NCBI GenBank assembly: GCA_029582155.1
Contig: CM055907.1
Location: 31,183,983-31,247,982, forward strand
From: Panopea generosa
Lineage: Eukaryota > Mollusca > Bivalvia > Adapedonta > Hiatellidae
Direction of reading: 5' to 3'
Length of the DNA: 64,000 bases
Under the pieces are notes generated by a model that was given only the letters and a program-made list of their open reading frames with translations, had not been told where the DNA came from and ran no database searches. The translations under genes were made by a program, and so were the position numbers. Shown in pieces: positions 34,559 to 48,500 of this stretch (within the stretch, counting starts at the first letter, position 1; every line of letters starts with the position of its first letter).

Positions 34559-37500
34559 TTACATTGATTGTTTGTTCTATTTGGTATACAGGTGTAGATA
34601 TTTATTTGTAACAATTAATACAAACGAATATCACATTTAGATTTTTTTTCTATTAAGTATACAGCTATACAGATTTATTTGTTTCCCTTAATACACACGA
34701 ATAAGGTGTTTGTTTTATTAAGTTTACAGCTAAAGAGATTTATTTGTTTACTTAATACACACAAATATTACATTTTGAGTGTGTTCTATGCAGTATGCAG
34801 CTACAGAGATTGATTTCTTCTACTTAATACACACGAATATTACATTTTGTTTTTATTTTTTGTTTGTTCTATTAAGTAAACATCTATACAGATTGAGAAG
34901 TTCCATTTAATACACGCGATTTTTTTCATTTTTAATTCATTCAACTTAATCAACAGCACAGCAATATTACATTTTCTATTCTATTTAGCATCCATCTATA
35001 CAATTTGATTAGTTCCACTTTATGCAGGCGAATATTACATTTTGATCATTACTTTTCATCATAGGGCTATAGCGATTGATTTGTTCCCCTTAATACACAC
35101 GAATATGACATTTTGTGTTTGTTATATTAAGTATACATCTATACACGCGATATTTTCATTTTGTAGTCATTAACCTAAATAAACAGCAATATTTTAGTTT
35201 TTGTTGTTCATTTTAGTATACATCTATACAAATTGATTAATTCCACTTAATGCATGCAATTATGACATAGCATTATTATATTTTGTTTTATTTAAGCTAA
35301 CATCACCGGTATATTACATTTTGAGGTTTTTTTTTCTTTTTAGTATACAGATTCATTTGTTTCCCTTAATACACACGAATTAGGTTTTTGTTCTATACAG
35401 TTTACAGCTATATAGATTTATTTGTTCTACTTAATACACACGAATATTACATTTTGAGTTTGTTCTATTCAGTTTACAGCTATAGAGATTGATTTCTTCA
35501 GCTGGTTCTATTCAGTATACAGCTACAGAGATTGTTTTTCCGACTTAATACACGCGATGCGATTATTTGATTTTCAATTAAATTCATAACAACATTATAT
35601 TTTTGTTGTTCTATTTAGTATACATCTATACAAACTGATTAGTTCCACTTAATGCATGCGAATATGACATAGCATTATTACATTTTGTTTCATTTAAGCT
35701 GAGATAACCGCAATATAACTCTTTTTTTTCTACTGCAAAACTGTTTGATTAATACTACTTAATGCAAGGACGTTTTATTTTTTGTGTTGATTAAAATTTG
35801 AAAAAAAAAACCAGTGCAATATAATTTTGTTTGCTCTATCTCTCTTTTCAGTATACAGCAATATAGATTGATTTATTTCACTTAATTACATACGAATATT
35901 ACATTTTGAGCTTGTTCTATACAGTATACGCTACATAGATATGTTTGTTCCACATAATTCATACGAATATAACATAGTGAGGTTTTATTTTTTTCAGTAT
36001 ACAGCGATAGAGATTTATTTCTTTCACTTAATTACATACGAATATTACATTTATAGTGTTATTTTCTATTTAGTATACAGATTCATTTGTTTCCATTAAT
36101 ACACACGAATTAGGAGTTTGTTCTATTCAGATTACTGCTGAATAGATTGATTTGTTCTACTTATTACCCACGAATATCGGATTGCGAGCTGGTTCTATTC
36201 AGTTTACAGCTACAGAGATTGGTTTATTCCACTTAATACACGCGATTCGATTATTTGATTTTCAACTAAATTCACAGCAATAATATATTTTTTGTTGTTC
36301 TCCATAGTACACATCTATGCAAATTGATTAGTTCCAGTTAATGCATGCGAATTATTATATTTTGTTTTATTTCAGCCTAGATCACCTACAATATAACATT
36401 TTCTATTTTTTCCTACTTCAAAACTATTTGATTAGTTCTACTTAAATGCAAGGAAATATTTATTTTTTTTGTTGATTATCATTTGAAAACAGTGCAATAT
36501 ATTTTTGTTTTCTCTATCGCCTCTATACTAATTAAGCAATAGTGTTTGTTTAATGCCATTTGATACAAACGAATAATCCATTAGTTTGCTTGTATTAAAA
36601 TGAATTACATTTTCCACACGTTTTTTACATTTTGAGCTTGTTATAGCTACAGAGATTGGATTGTTCCACTTAATACATACGAATACAATATTATGAGGTT
36701 TTATTCTTTTCAGTATAAAGCGATTGATATTCATTTGATTCACTTAATACATACGAATATTACATTGACTGTTTGTTCTATTTGGTATACAGGTTTAGAT
36801 ATTTATTTGTAACAATTAATACAAACGAATATCACATTTAGATTTTTTTTCTATTAAGTATACAGCTATACAGATTTATTTGTTTCCCTTAATACACACG
36901 AATAAGGTGTTTGTTCTATTAAGTTTACAGCTAAAGAGATTATAATACACACAAATATTACATTTTGAGTGTGTTCTATGCAGTATGCAGCTACAGAGAT
37001 TGATTTCTTCTACTTAATACACACGAATATTACATTTTGTTTTTATTTTTTGTTTGTTCTATTAAGTAAACATCTATACAGATTCAGAAATTCCATTTAA
37101 TACACGCGATTTTTTTCATTTTTTATTCATTCAACTAAATCAACAGCACAGCAATATTACTTTTTCTATTCTATTTAGCATACATCTATACAATTTGATT
37201 AGTTCCACTTTATGCAGGCGAATATTACATTTTGATCATTACTTTTCATCATAGGGCTATAGCGATTGATTTGTTCCCCTTAATACACACGAATATGACA
37301 TTTTGTGTTTGTTATATTAAGTATACATCTATACACGCGATATTTTCATTTTGTAGTCATTAACCTAAATAAACAGCAATATTTTAGTTTTTGTTGTTCA
37401 TTTTAGTATACATCTATACAAATTGATTAGTTCCACTTAATGCATGCAATTATGACATAGCATTATTATATTTTGTTTTATTTAAGCTAACATCACCGGT

Positions 37501-38896
37501 ATATAACATTTGAGGGTTTTTTTCTTTTTAGTATACAGATTCATTTGTTTCCCTTAATACACACGAATTAGGTTTTTGTTCTATACAGTTTACAGCTATA
37601 TAGATTTATTTGTTCTACTTAATACACACAAATATTACATTTTGAGTTTGTTCTATTCAGTTTACAGCTATAGAGATTGATTTCTTCAGCTGGTTCTATT
37701 CAGTATACAGCTACAGAGATTTTTTTTCCACTTAATACAGCGATTTATTTGTTCCCCTTAATACACACGAATATGACATTTTGTGTTTGTTATATTAAGT
37801 ATACATCTATACACGCGATATTTTCATTTTGTAGTCATTAACCTAAATAAACAGCAATATTTTAGTCTTTGTTGTTCATTTTAGTATACAACTATACAAA
37901 TTGATTAGTTCCACTTAATGCATGCAATTATGACATAGCATTATTATATTTTGTTTTATTTAAACTAACTTCACCGCGATATTACATTTTGATTTTTTTT
38001 TTTCTATTTAGTATACAGATTCATTTGTTTCCCTTAATACACACGAATTAGGTTTTTGTTCTATACAGATTACAGCTATATAGATTTATTTGTTCTACTA
38101 AATACACACGAATATTACATTTTGAGTTTGTTCTATTCAGTTTACAGCTATAGAGATTGATTTCTTCAGCTGGTTCTATTCTGTATACAGCTACAGAGAT
38201 TGTTTTTCCCACTTAATACACGCGATGCGATCATTTGATTTTCAATTAAATTCATAACAACATTATATTTTTGTTGTTCTATTTAGTATACATCTATACA
38301 AACTGATTAGTTCCACTTAATGCATGCGAATATGACATAGCATTATTACATTTTGTTTCATTTAAGCTGAGATAACCGCAATATAACTCTTTTTTTTCTA
38401 CTGCAAAACTGTTTGATTAATACTACTTAATGCAAGGACGTTTTATTTTTTGTGTTGATTAAAATTTAAAAAAAAACAACAGTGCAATATAATTTTGTTT
38501 GCTCTATCTCTCTATATTAATTAAGCAATAGTATTTGTTTAATGCCATTTAATACAAATGAATAATCCATTATGATTTTATCAAAATGAATTACATTTTC
38601 CACACGATTATTACATTTTAAACTTCTTCTATTCAGTATACAGCTACAGAGATTTTTTTTCACCACTTAATACACGCGATGCGATTATTTAATTTTTAAC
38701 TAAATTCACAACAATATTATATTTTTCGTTGTTCTATTTAGTATACATCTATACAAATTGATTAGTTCCAATTTTTTGTTTCATTTAAGCTCAGATAATC
38801 GCAATATAACATTAATTTTTCTTTTGCAAAACTGTTTGATTAATTCTACTTAATACAAGGACATTTTATTTTTTGTGTTGATTATAATTTGGAAAA

Positions 38897-41800
38897 GTGC
38901 AATATATTTTTGTTCGCTCTGTCGCTCTATACTCATTAAGCAATAGTGTTTGTTTAATGCCATTTAATACAAACGAATAATCCATTTTGATTTTATTCAT
39001 ATGAATTACATTTTCCACACGATTAATACATATTGAGCTTGTTCTTTACAGTATATAGCTACAGAGATAGGTTTGTTCCACTTAATGTATTACGAATACA
39101 TTATTCATGATGCTTATACAGCGATTGAGATTGATTTGTTTCACTTAATACATACGAATATTACATTGGGTGTTCTGGTATTGCTGTTCTGTTTGGTATA
39201 CATGTACAGAGACTTATTTGTGCCAATTAATACACACGAATATTACATTTTGAGATTTTCTTTCAGAACAGAGCTATAGAGACTGATTTGTTCCAATGAA
39301 TACAAAGAACATTTTGAGTATTTTTCTTTTCATAGTTCTGCTATAGAAATTGATTTGTTCCACTTAATACACGCCATTATTTCACTTTGAATTCATTCAA
39401 CTAAATTCACAGCAATATTATATTTTGTATTGTTCCATTTAGTATACATCTTATACACATTGATTAGTTCCACTGAATGCATGCGAATATGATATTATTA
39501 TATTTTCTTTTATTGTACCTGAGAGCTCCGCAGTATTACATTTTGTACTTTTTTTCTACTGCGAAACTGTTTGATTAATACTAATTAATGCAAGGACATT
39601 TTATTTTTTGTGTTGATTATAATTTGAAAACAGTGCAATATGATTTTATTTGCTCTATCTCTCTCTACTAATTAAGCAATAGTGTTTCATTAATGCCATT
39701 TAATACAAACGAATAATCCATTATGATTTTATCAAAATGAATTACATTTTCCAAACGATTATTACATTTTAAACGTGTTCTATACAGTATACAGCTACAG
39801 AGATAGGCTTGTTCCACTGAATACATACGAATATAGCATTATGAGATTTTATTCTTTTCAGTATATAGCGATAGATATTCATTTGTTTCACTTAATACAT
39901 ATGAATATTACATTTGACGTTTTTTTCTATACAGCTATACACATTCATTTGTTTCCCTTAATTCATACGAATTAGGTGTTTGTTCTATTCATTTGACATC
40001 TGAACAAAATTATTTGTTCTACTTAATACACACGAATATTACATTTTGTGTTCATTTTGATTTTATTCTATTAAGTATACTGCTAAACAGGTTGCTTAGT
40101 TCCATTTAATACACGCGATTATTTCATTTTGTATTCATAAACCTTATTAAACAGCACAGCAATATTATATTTTGTGTTGTTTTGTTTAGTATACATATTG
40201 ATTAGTTCCACTTAATACAGGCGAATATTACATAGCATTATAACATATGCTTTTATTTAAGATAAGAGCACCGCAATATTACATTTTGAATTTGTTTCTA
40301 TTCATTATAGAGCATAACAGTTTGATTAATTCTACTGAATACAATGACATATTATTTGTTGTGTTGATTATAATTTGTAAACAGTTCAATATCTTTTGTT
40401 TCCTCTATAGCTCTATATGCTAATTAATCAATAGTGTTTGTTTAATGCTATTTATACACGAATAATCAATTTAAATTTTTATTCAAATGAATTACATTTT
40501 CCACACGAATATTACATTTTGAGCTTGTTCTATACAGTATACACTACAGAGATATGTTTGTTCCACTTAATTCATACGAATATAACATTATGAGGTTTCA
40601 TTTTTGTTTCAGTATACAGCAATCTAGATTGATTTATTTCACTTAATTACATACGAATATTACATTTTGAGCTTGTTCTATACAGTATACGCTACATAGA
40701 TATGTTTGTTCCACATAATTCATACGAATATAACATAATGAGGTTTTATTTTTTTCAGTATACAGCGAAAGAGATTTATTTCTTTCACTTAATTACATAC
40801 GAATATTACATTTATAGGTGTTATTTTCTATTTAGTATACTAGTATACAGATTCATTGTTCTATTCAGATTAATGCTGAATAGATTGATTTGTTCTACTT
40901 ATTACCCACGAATATCGGATTGCGAGCTGGTTCTATTCAGTTTACAGCTACAGAGATTGGTTTATTCCACTTAATACACGCGATTCGATTATTTGATTTT
41001 CAACTAAATTCACAGCCATAATATATTTTTTGTTGTTCTCCATAGTACACATCTATGCAAATTGATTAGTTCCAGTTAATGCATGCGAATTATTATATTT
41101 TGTTTTATTTCAGCCTAGATCACCACAATATAACATTTTCTATTTTTTCCTACTTCAAAACTATTTTATTAGTTCTACTTAATGCAAGGAAATATTATTT
41201 TTTTTGTTGATTATCATTTGAAAACAGTGCAATATATTTTTGTTTTCTCTATCGCCTCTATACTAATTAAGCAATAGTGTTTGTTTAATGCCATTTGATA
41301 CAAACGAATAATCCATTTTGCTTGTATTAAAATGAATTACATTTTCCACACGTTTTTTACATTTTGAGCTTGTTATAGCTACAGAGATTGGATTGTTCCA
41401 CTTAATACATACGAATACAACATTATGAGGTTTTATTCTTTTCAGTATAAAGCGATTGATATTCATTTGATTCACTTAATACATACGAATATTACATTGA
41501 TTGTTTGTTCTATTTGGTATACAGGTGTAGATATTTATTTGTAACAATTAATACAAACGAATATCACATTTAGATTTTTTTTCTATTAAGTATACAGCTA
41601 TACAGATTTATTTGTTTCCCTTAATACACACGAATAAGGTGTTTGTTTTATTAAGTTTACAGCTAAAGAGATTTATTTGTTTACTTAATACACACAAATA
41701 TTACATTTTGAGTGTGTTCTATGCAGTATGCAGCTACAGAGATTGATTTCTTCTACTTAATACACACGAATATTACATTTTGTTTTTATTTTTTGTTTGT

Positions 41801-43641
41801 TCTATTAAGTAAACATCTATACAGATTCAGAAATTCCATTTAATACACGCGATTTTTTTCATTTTTTATTCATTCAACTTAATCAACAGCACAGCAATAT
41901 TACTTTTTCTATTCTATTTAGCATACATCTATACAATTTGATTAGTTCCACTTTATGCAGGCGAATATTACATTTTGATCATTACTTTTCATCATAGGGC
42001 TATAGCGATTGATTTGTTCCCCTTAATACACACGAATATGACATTTTGTGTTTGTTATATTAAGTATACATCTATACACGCGATATTTTCATTTTGTAGT
42101 CATTAACCTAAATAAACAGCAATATTTTAGTTTTTGTTGTTCATTTTAGTATACATCTATACAAATTGATTAAGTTCCACTTAATGCATGCAATTATGAC
42201 ATAGCATTATTATATTTTGTTTTATTTAAGCTAACATCACCGGTATATTACATTTTGAGGGTTTTTTTTCTTTTTAGTATACAGATTCATTTGTTTCCCT
42301 TAATACACACGAATTAGGTTTTTGTTCTATACAGTTTACAGCTATATAGATTTATTTGTTCTACTTAATACACACAAATATTACATTTTGAGTTTGTTCT
42401 ATTCAGTTTACAGCTATAGAGATTGATTTCTTCAGCTGGTTCTATTCAGTATACAGCTACAGAGATTTTTTTTCCACTTAATACAGCGATTTATTTGTTC
42501 CCCTTAATACACACGAATATGACATTTTGTGTTTGTTATATTAAGTATACATCTATACACGCGATATTTTCATTTTGTAGTCATTAACCTAAATAAACAG
42601 CAATATTTTAGTCTTTGTTGTTCATTTTAGTATACAACTATACAAATTGATTAGTTCCACTTAATGCATGCAATTATGACATAGCATTATTATATTTTGT
42701 TTCATTTAAACTAACTTCACCGCGATATTACATTTTGATTTTTTTTTTCTATTTAGTATACAGATTCATTTGTTTCCCTTAATACACACGAATTAGGTTT
42801 TTGTTCTATACAGCTTACAGCTATATAGATTTATTTGTTCTACTTAATACACACGAATATTACATTTTGAGTTTGTTCTATTCAGTTTACAGCTATAGAG
42901 ATTGATTTCTTCAGCTGGTTCTATTCTGTATACAGCTACAGAGATTGTTTTTCCCACTTAATACACGCGATGCGATCATTTGATTTTCAATTAAATTCAT
43001 AACAACATTATATTTTTGTTGTTCTATTTAGTATACATCTATACAAACTGATTAGTTCCACTTAATGCATGCGAATATGACATAGCATTATTACATTTTG
43101 TTTCATTTAAGCGAAGATAACCGCAATATAACTCTTTTTTTTCTACTGCAAAACTGTTTGATTAATACTACTTAATGCAAGGACGTTTTATTTTTTGTGT
43201 TGATTAAAATTTAAAAAAAAACAACAGTGCAATATAATTTTGTTTGCTCTATCTCTCTATATTAATTAAGCAATAGTATTTGTTTAATGCCATTTAATAC
43301 AAATGAATAATCCATTATGATTTTATCAAAATGAATTACATTTTCCACACGATTATTACATTTTAAACTTCTTCTATTCAGTATACAGCTACAGAGATTT
43401 TTTTTCACCACTTAATACACGCGATGCGATTATTTAATTTTTAACTAAATTCACAACAATATTATATTTTTCGTTGTTCTATTTAGTATACATCTATACA
43501 AATTGATTAGTTCCAATTTTTTGTTTCATTTAAGCTCAGATAATCGCAATATAACATTAATTTTTCTTTTGCAAAACTGTTTGATTAATTCTACTTAATA
43601 CAAGGACATTTTATTTTTTGTGTTGATTATAATTTGGAAAA
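38897..43641 (+). repeat. Satellite HOR copy, 4,745 bp (standard length)
   Basis: This is the first copy of the standard 4.74-kb form, with linker anchors in the order of about 735, 755, 845, 2,000 and 416 bp. It carries the GTATACTAGTATAC palindrome (40,835-40,848) that marks this group of copies and is absent from the corresponding places near 32,095, 33,705 and 36,070. Confidence 0.85.
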
Positions 43642-45426
43642 GTGCAATATATTTTTGTTCGCTCTGTCGCTCTATACTCATTAAGCAATAGTGTTTGTTT
43701 AATGCCATTTAATACAAACGAATAATCCATTTTGATTTTATTCATATGAATTACATTTTCCACACGATTAATACATATTGAGCTTGTTCTTTACAGTATA
43801 TAGCTACAGAGATAGGTTTGTTCCACTTAATGTATTACGAATACATTATTATGATGCTTATACAGCGATTGAGATTGATTTGTTTCACTTAATACATACG
43901 AATATTACATTGGGTGTTCTGGTATTGCTGTTCTGTTTGGTATACATGTACAGAGACTTATTTGTGCCAATTAATACACACGAATATTACATTTTGAGAT
44001 TTTCTTTCAGAACAGAGCTATAGAGACTGATTTATTCCAATGAATACAAAGAACATTTTGAGTATTTTTCTTTTCATAGTTCTGCTATAGAAATTGATTT
44101 GTTCCACTTAATACACGCCATTATTTCACTTTGAATTCATTCAACTAAATTCACAGCAATATTATATTTTGTATTGTTCCATTTAGTATACATCTTATAC
44201 ACATTGATTAGTTCCACTGAATGCATGCGAATATTACATTTTGATCATTACTTTTCATCATAGAGCTATAGCGATTTATTTGTTCCCCTTAATACACACG
44301 AATATGACATTTTGTGTTTGTTATATTAAGTATACATCTATACACGCGATATTTTCATTTTGTAGTCATTAACCTAAATAAACAGCAATATTTTAGTCTT
44401 TGTTGTTCATTTTAGTATACAACTATACAAATTGATTAGTTCCACTTAATGCATGCAATTATGACATAGCATTATTATATTTTGTTTTATTTAAACTAAC
44501 TTCACCGCGATATTACATTTTGATTTTTTTTTTCTATTTAGTATACAGATTCATTTGTTTCCCTTAATACACACGAATTAGGTTTTTGTTCTATACAGCT
44601 TACAGCTATATAGATTTATTTGTTCTACTTAATACACACGAATATTACATTTTGAGTTTGTTCTATTCAGTTTACAGCTATAGAGATTGATTTCTTCAGC
44701 TGGTTCTATTCTGTATACAGCTACAGAGATTGTTTTTCCCACTTAATACACGCGATGCGATCATTTGATTTTCAATTAAATTCATAACAACATTATATTT
44801 TTGTTGTTCTATTTAGTATACATCTATACAAACTGATTAGTTCCACTTAATGCATGCGAATATGACATAGCATTATTACATTTTGTTTCATTTAAGCTGA
44901 GATAACCGCAATATAACTCTTTTTTTTCTACTGCAAAACTGTTTGATTAATACTACTTAATGCAAGGACGTTTTATTTTTTGTGTTGATTAAAATTTAAA
45001 AAAAAACAACAGTGCAATATAATTTTGTTTGCTCTATCTCTCTATATTAATTAAGCAATAGTATTTGTTTAATGCCATTTAATACAAATGAATAATCCAT
45101 TATGATTTTATCAAAATGAATTACATTTTCCACACGATTATTACATTTTAAACTTCTTCTATTCAGTATACAGCTACAGAGATTTTTTTTCACCACTTAA
45201 TACACGCGATGCGATTATTTAATTTTTAACTAAATTCACAACAATATTATATTTTTCGTTGTTCTATTTAGTATACATCTATACAAATTGATTAGTTCCA
45301 ATTTTTTGTTTCATTTAAGCTCAGATAATCGCAATATAACATTAATTTTTCTTTTGCAAAACTGTTTGATTAATTCTACTTAATACAAGGACATTTTATT
45401 TTTTGTGTTGATTATAATTTGGAAAA
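43642..45426 (+). repeat. Satellite HOR copy, 1,785-bp deleted form
   Basis: It opens like the standard copy, but at about 44,226-44,240 it jumps from the first block to the late block: TGCATGCGAATAT is followed directly by TACATTTTGATCATT. It also lacks the 480-bp internal duplication. The two losses (2,472 and 480 bp, measured in the neighbouring copy) add up exactly to the 2,952-bp shortfall against 4,737 bp. Confidence 0.85.
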
Positions 45427-45560
45427 GTGCAATATATTTTTGTTCGCTCTGTCGCTCTATACTCATTAAGCAATAGTGTTTGTTTAATGCCATTTAATAC
45501 AAACGAATAATCCATTTTGATTTTATTCATATGAATTACATTTTCCACACGATTAATACA
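45391..45560 (+). repeat. Linker module of the satellite (reference instance)
   Basis: This is a segment of about 170 bp distinct from the monomers. It runs through ATTTTATTTTTTGTGTTGAT, AAGTGCAATATA, CTCATTAAGCAATAGTG, TTTAATGCC, ACGAATAATCCAT and TGAATTACATTTTCCACACG. It recurs more than 40 times in the array and divides it into blocks. Some instances are truncated (35,812 and 54,488). Confidence 0.85.
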
Positions 45561-48500
45561 TATTGAGCTTGTTCTTTACAGTATATAGCTACAGAGATAG
45601 GTTTGTTCCACTTAATGTATTACGAATACATTATTATGATGCTTATACAGCGATTGAGATTGATTTGTTTCACTTAATACATACGAATATTACATTGGGT
45701 GTTCTGGTATTGCTGTTCTGTTTGGTATACATGTACAGAGACTTATTTGTGCCAATTAATACACACGAATATTACATTTTGAGATTTTCTTTCAGAACAG
45801 AGCTATAGAGACTGATTTGTTCCAATGAATACAAAGAACATTTTGAGTATTTTTCTTTTCATAGTTCTGCTATAGAAATTGATTTGTTCCACTTAATACA
45901 CGCCATTATTTCACTTTGAATTCATTCAACTAAATTCACAGCAATATTATATTTTGTATTGTTCCATTTAGTATACATCTTATACACATTGATTAGTTCC
46001 ACTGAATGCATGCGAATATGATATTATTATATTTTCTTTTATTGTACCTGAGAGCTCCGCAGTATTACATTTTGTACTTTTTTTCTACTGCGAAACTGTT
46101 TGATTAATACTAATTAATGCAAGGACATTTTATTTTTTGTGTTGATTATAATTTGAAAACAGTGCAATATGATTTTATTTGCTCTATCTCTCTCTACTAA
46201 TTAAGCAATAGTGTTTCATTAATGCCATTTAATACAAACGAATAATCCATTATGATTTTATCAAAATGAATTACATTTTCCAAACGATTATTACATTTTA
46301 AACGTGTTCTATACAGTATACAGCTACAGAGATAGGCTTGTTCCACTGAATACATACGAATATAGCATTATGAGATTTTATTCTTTTCAGTATATAGCGA
46401 TAGATATTCATTTGTTTCACTTAATACATATGAATATTACATTTGACGTTTTTTTCTATACAGCTATACACATTCATTTGTTTCCCTTAATTCATACGAA
46501 TTAGGTGTTTGTTCTATTCATTTGACATCTGAACAAAATTATTTGTTCTACTTAATACACACGAATATTACATTTTGTGTTCATTTTGATTTTATTCTAT
46601 TAAGTATACTGCTAAACAGGTTGCTTAGTTCCATTTAATACACGCGATTATTTCATTTTGTATTCATAAACCTTATTAAACAGCACAGCAATATTATATT
46701 TTGTGTTGTTTTGTTTAGTATACATATTGATTAGTTCCACTTAATACAGGCGAATATTACATAGCATTATAACATATGCTTTTATTTAAGATAAGAGCAC
46801 CGCAATATTACATTTTGAATTTGTTTCTATTCATTATAGAGCATAACAGTTTGATTAATTCTACTGAATACAATGACATATTATTTGTTGTGTTGATTAT
46901 AATTTGTAAACAGTTCAATATCTTTTGTTTCCTCTATAGCTCTATATGCTAATTAATCAATAGTGTTTGTTTAATGCTATTTATACACGAATAATCAATT
47001 TAAATTTTTATTCAAATGAATTACATTTTCCACACGAATATTACATTTTGAGCTTGTTCTATACAGTATACACTACAGAGATATGTTTGTTCCACTTAAT
47101 TCATACGAATATAACATTATGAGGTTTCATTTTTGTTTCAGTATACAGCAATCTAGATTGATTTATTTCACTTAATTACATACGAATATTACATTTTGAG
47201 CTTGTTCTATACAGTATACGCTACATAGATATGTTTGTTCCACATAATTCATACGAATATAACATAATGAGGTTTTATTTTTTTCAGTATACAGCGAAAG
47301 AGATTTATTTCTTTCACTTAATTACATACCAATATTACATTTATAGGTGTTATTTTCTATTTAGTATACTAGTATACAGATTCATTGTTCTATTCAGATT
47401 AATGCTGAATAGATTGATTTGTTCTACTTATTACCCACGAATATCGGATTGCGAGCTGGTTCTATTCAGTTTACAGCTACAGAGATTGGTTTATTCCACT
47501 TAATACACGCGATTCGATTATTTGATTTTCAACTAAATTCACAGCCATAATATATTTTTTGTTGTTCTCCATAGTACACATCTATGCAAATTGATTAGTT
47601 CCAGTTAATGCATGCGAATTATTATATTTTGTTTTATTTCAGCCTAGATCACCACAATATAACATTTTCTATTTTTTCCTACTTCAAAACTATTTGATTA
47701 GTTCTACTTAAATGCAAGGAAATATTTATTTTTTTTGTTGATTATCATTTGAAAACAGTGCAATATATTTTTGTTTTCTCTATCGCCTCTATACTAATTA
47801 AGCAATAGTGTTTGTTTAATGCCATTTGATACAAACGAATAATCCATTAGTTTGCTTGTATTAAAATGAATTACATTTTCCACACGTTTTTTACATTTTG
47901 AGCTTGTTATAGCTACAGAGATTGGATTGTTCCACTTAATACATACGAATACAATATTATGAGGTTTTATTCTTTTCAGTATAAAGCGATTGATATTCAT
48001 TTGATTCACTTAATACATACGAATATTACATTGACTGTTTGTTCTATTTGGTATACAGGTTTAGATATTTATTTGTAACAATTAATACAAACGAATATCA
48101 CATTTAGATTTTTTTTCTATTAAGTATACAGCTATACAGATTTATTTGTTTCCCTTAATACACACGAATAAGGTGTTTGTTCTATTAAGTTTACAGCTAA
48201 AGAGATTATAATACACACAAATATTACATTTTGAGTGTGTTCTATGCAGTATGCAGCTACAGAGATTGATTTCTTCTACTTAATACACACGAATATTACA
48301 TTTTGTTTTTATTTTTTGTTTGTTCTATTAAGTAAACATCTATACAGATTCAGAAATTCCATTTAATACACGCGATTTTTTTCATTTTTTATTCATTCAA
48401 CTTAATCAACAGCACAGCAATATTACTTTTTCTATTCTATTTAGCATACATCTATACAATTTGATTAGTTCCACTTTATGCAGGCGAATATTACATTTTG

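Larger units (their letters stand above)
30158..38896 (+). repeat. Satellite HOR copy, 8,739-bp variant
   Basis: Bounds are the same anchor as above. It contains a roughly 1.61-kb tandem duplication (about 31,171-32,782 and 32,783-34,394), the retroposon at 34,389 and a truncated linker near 35,812. Its opening block is nearly identical to that of the leftmost copy. Confidence 0.75.
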
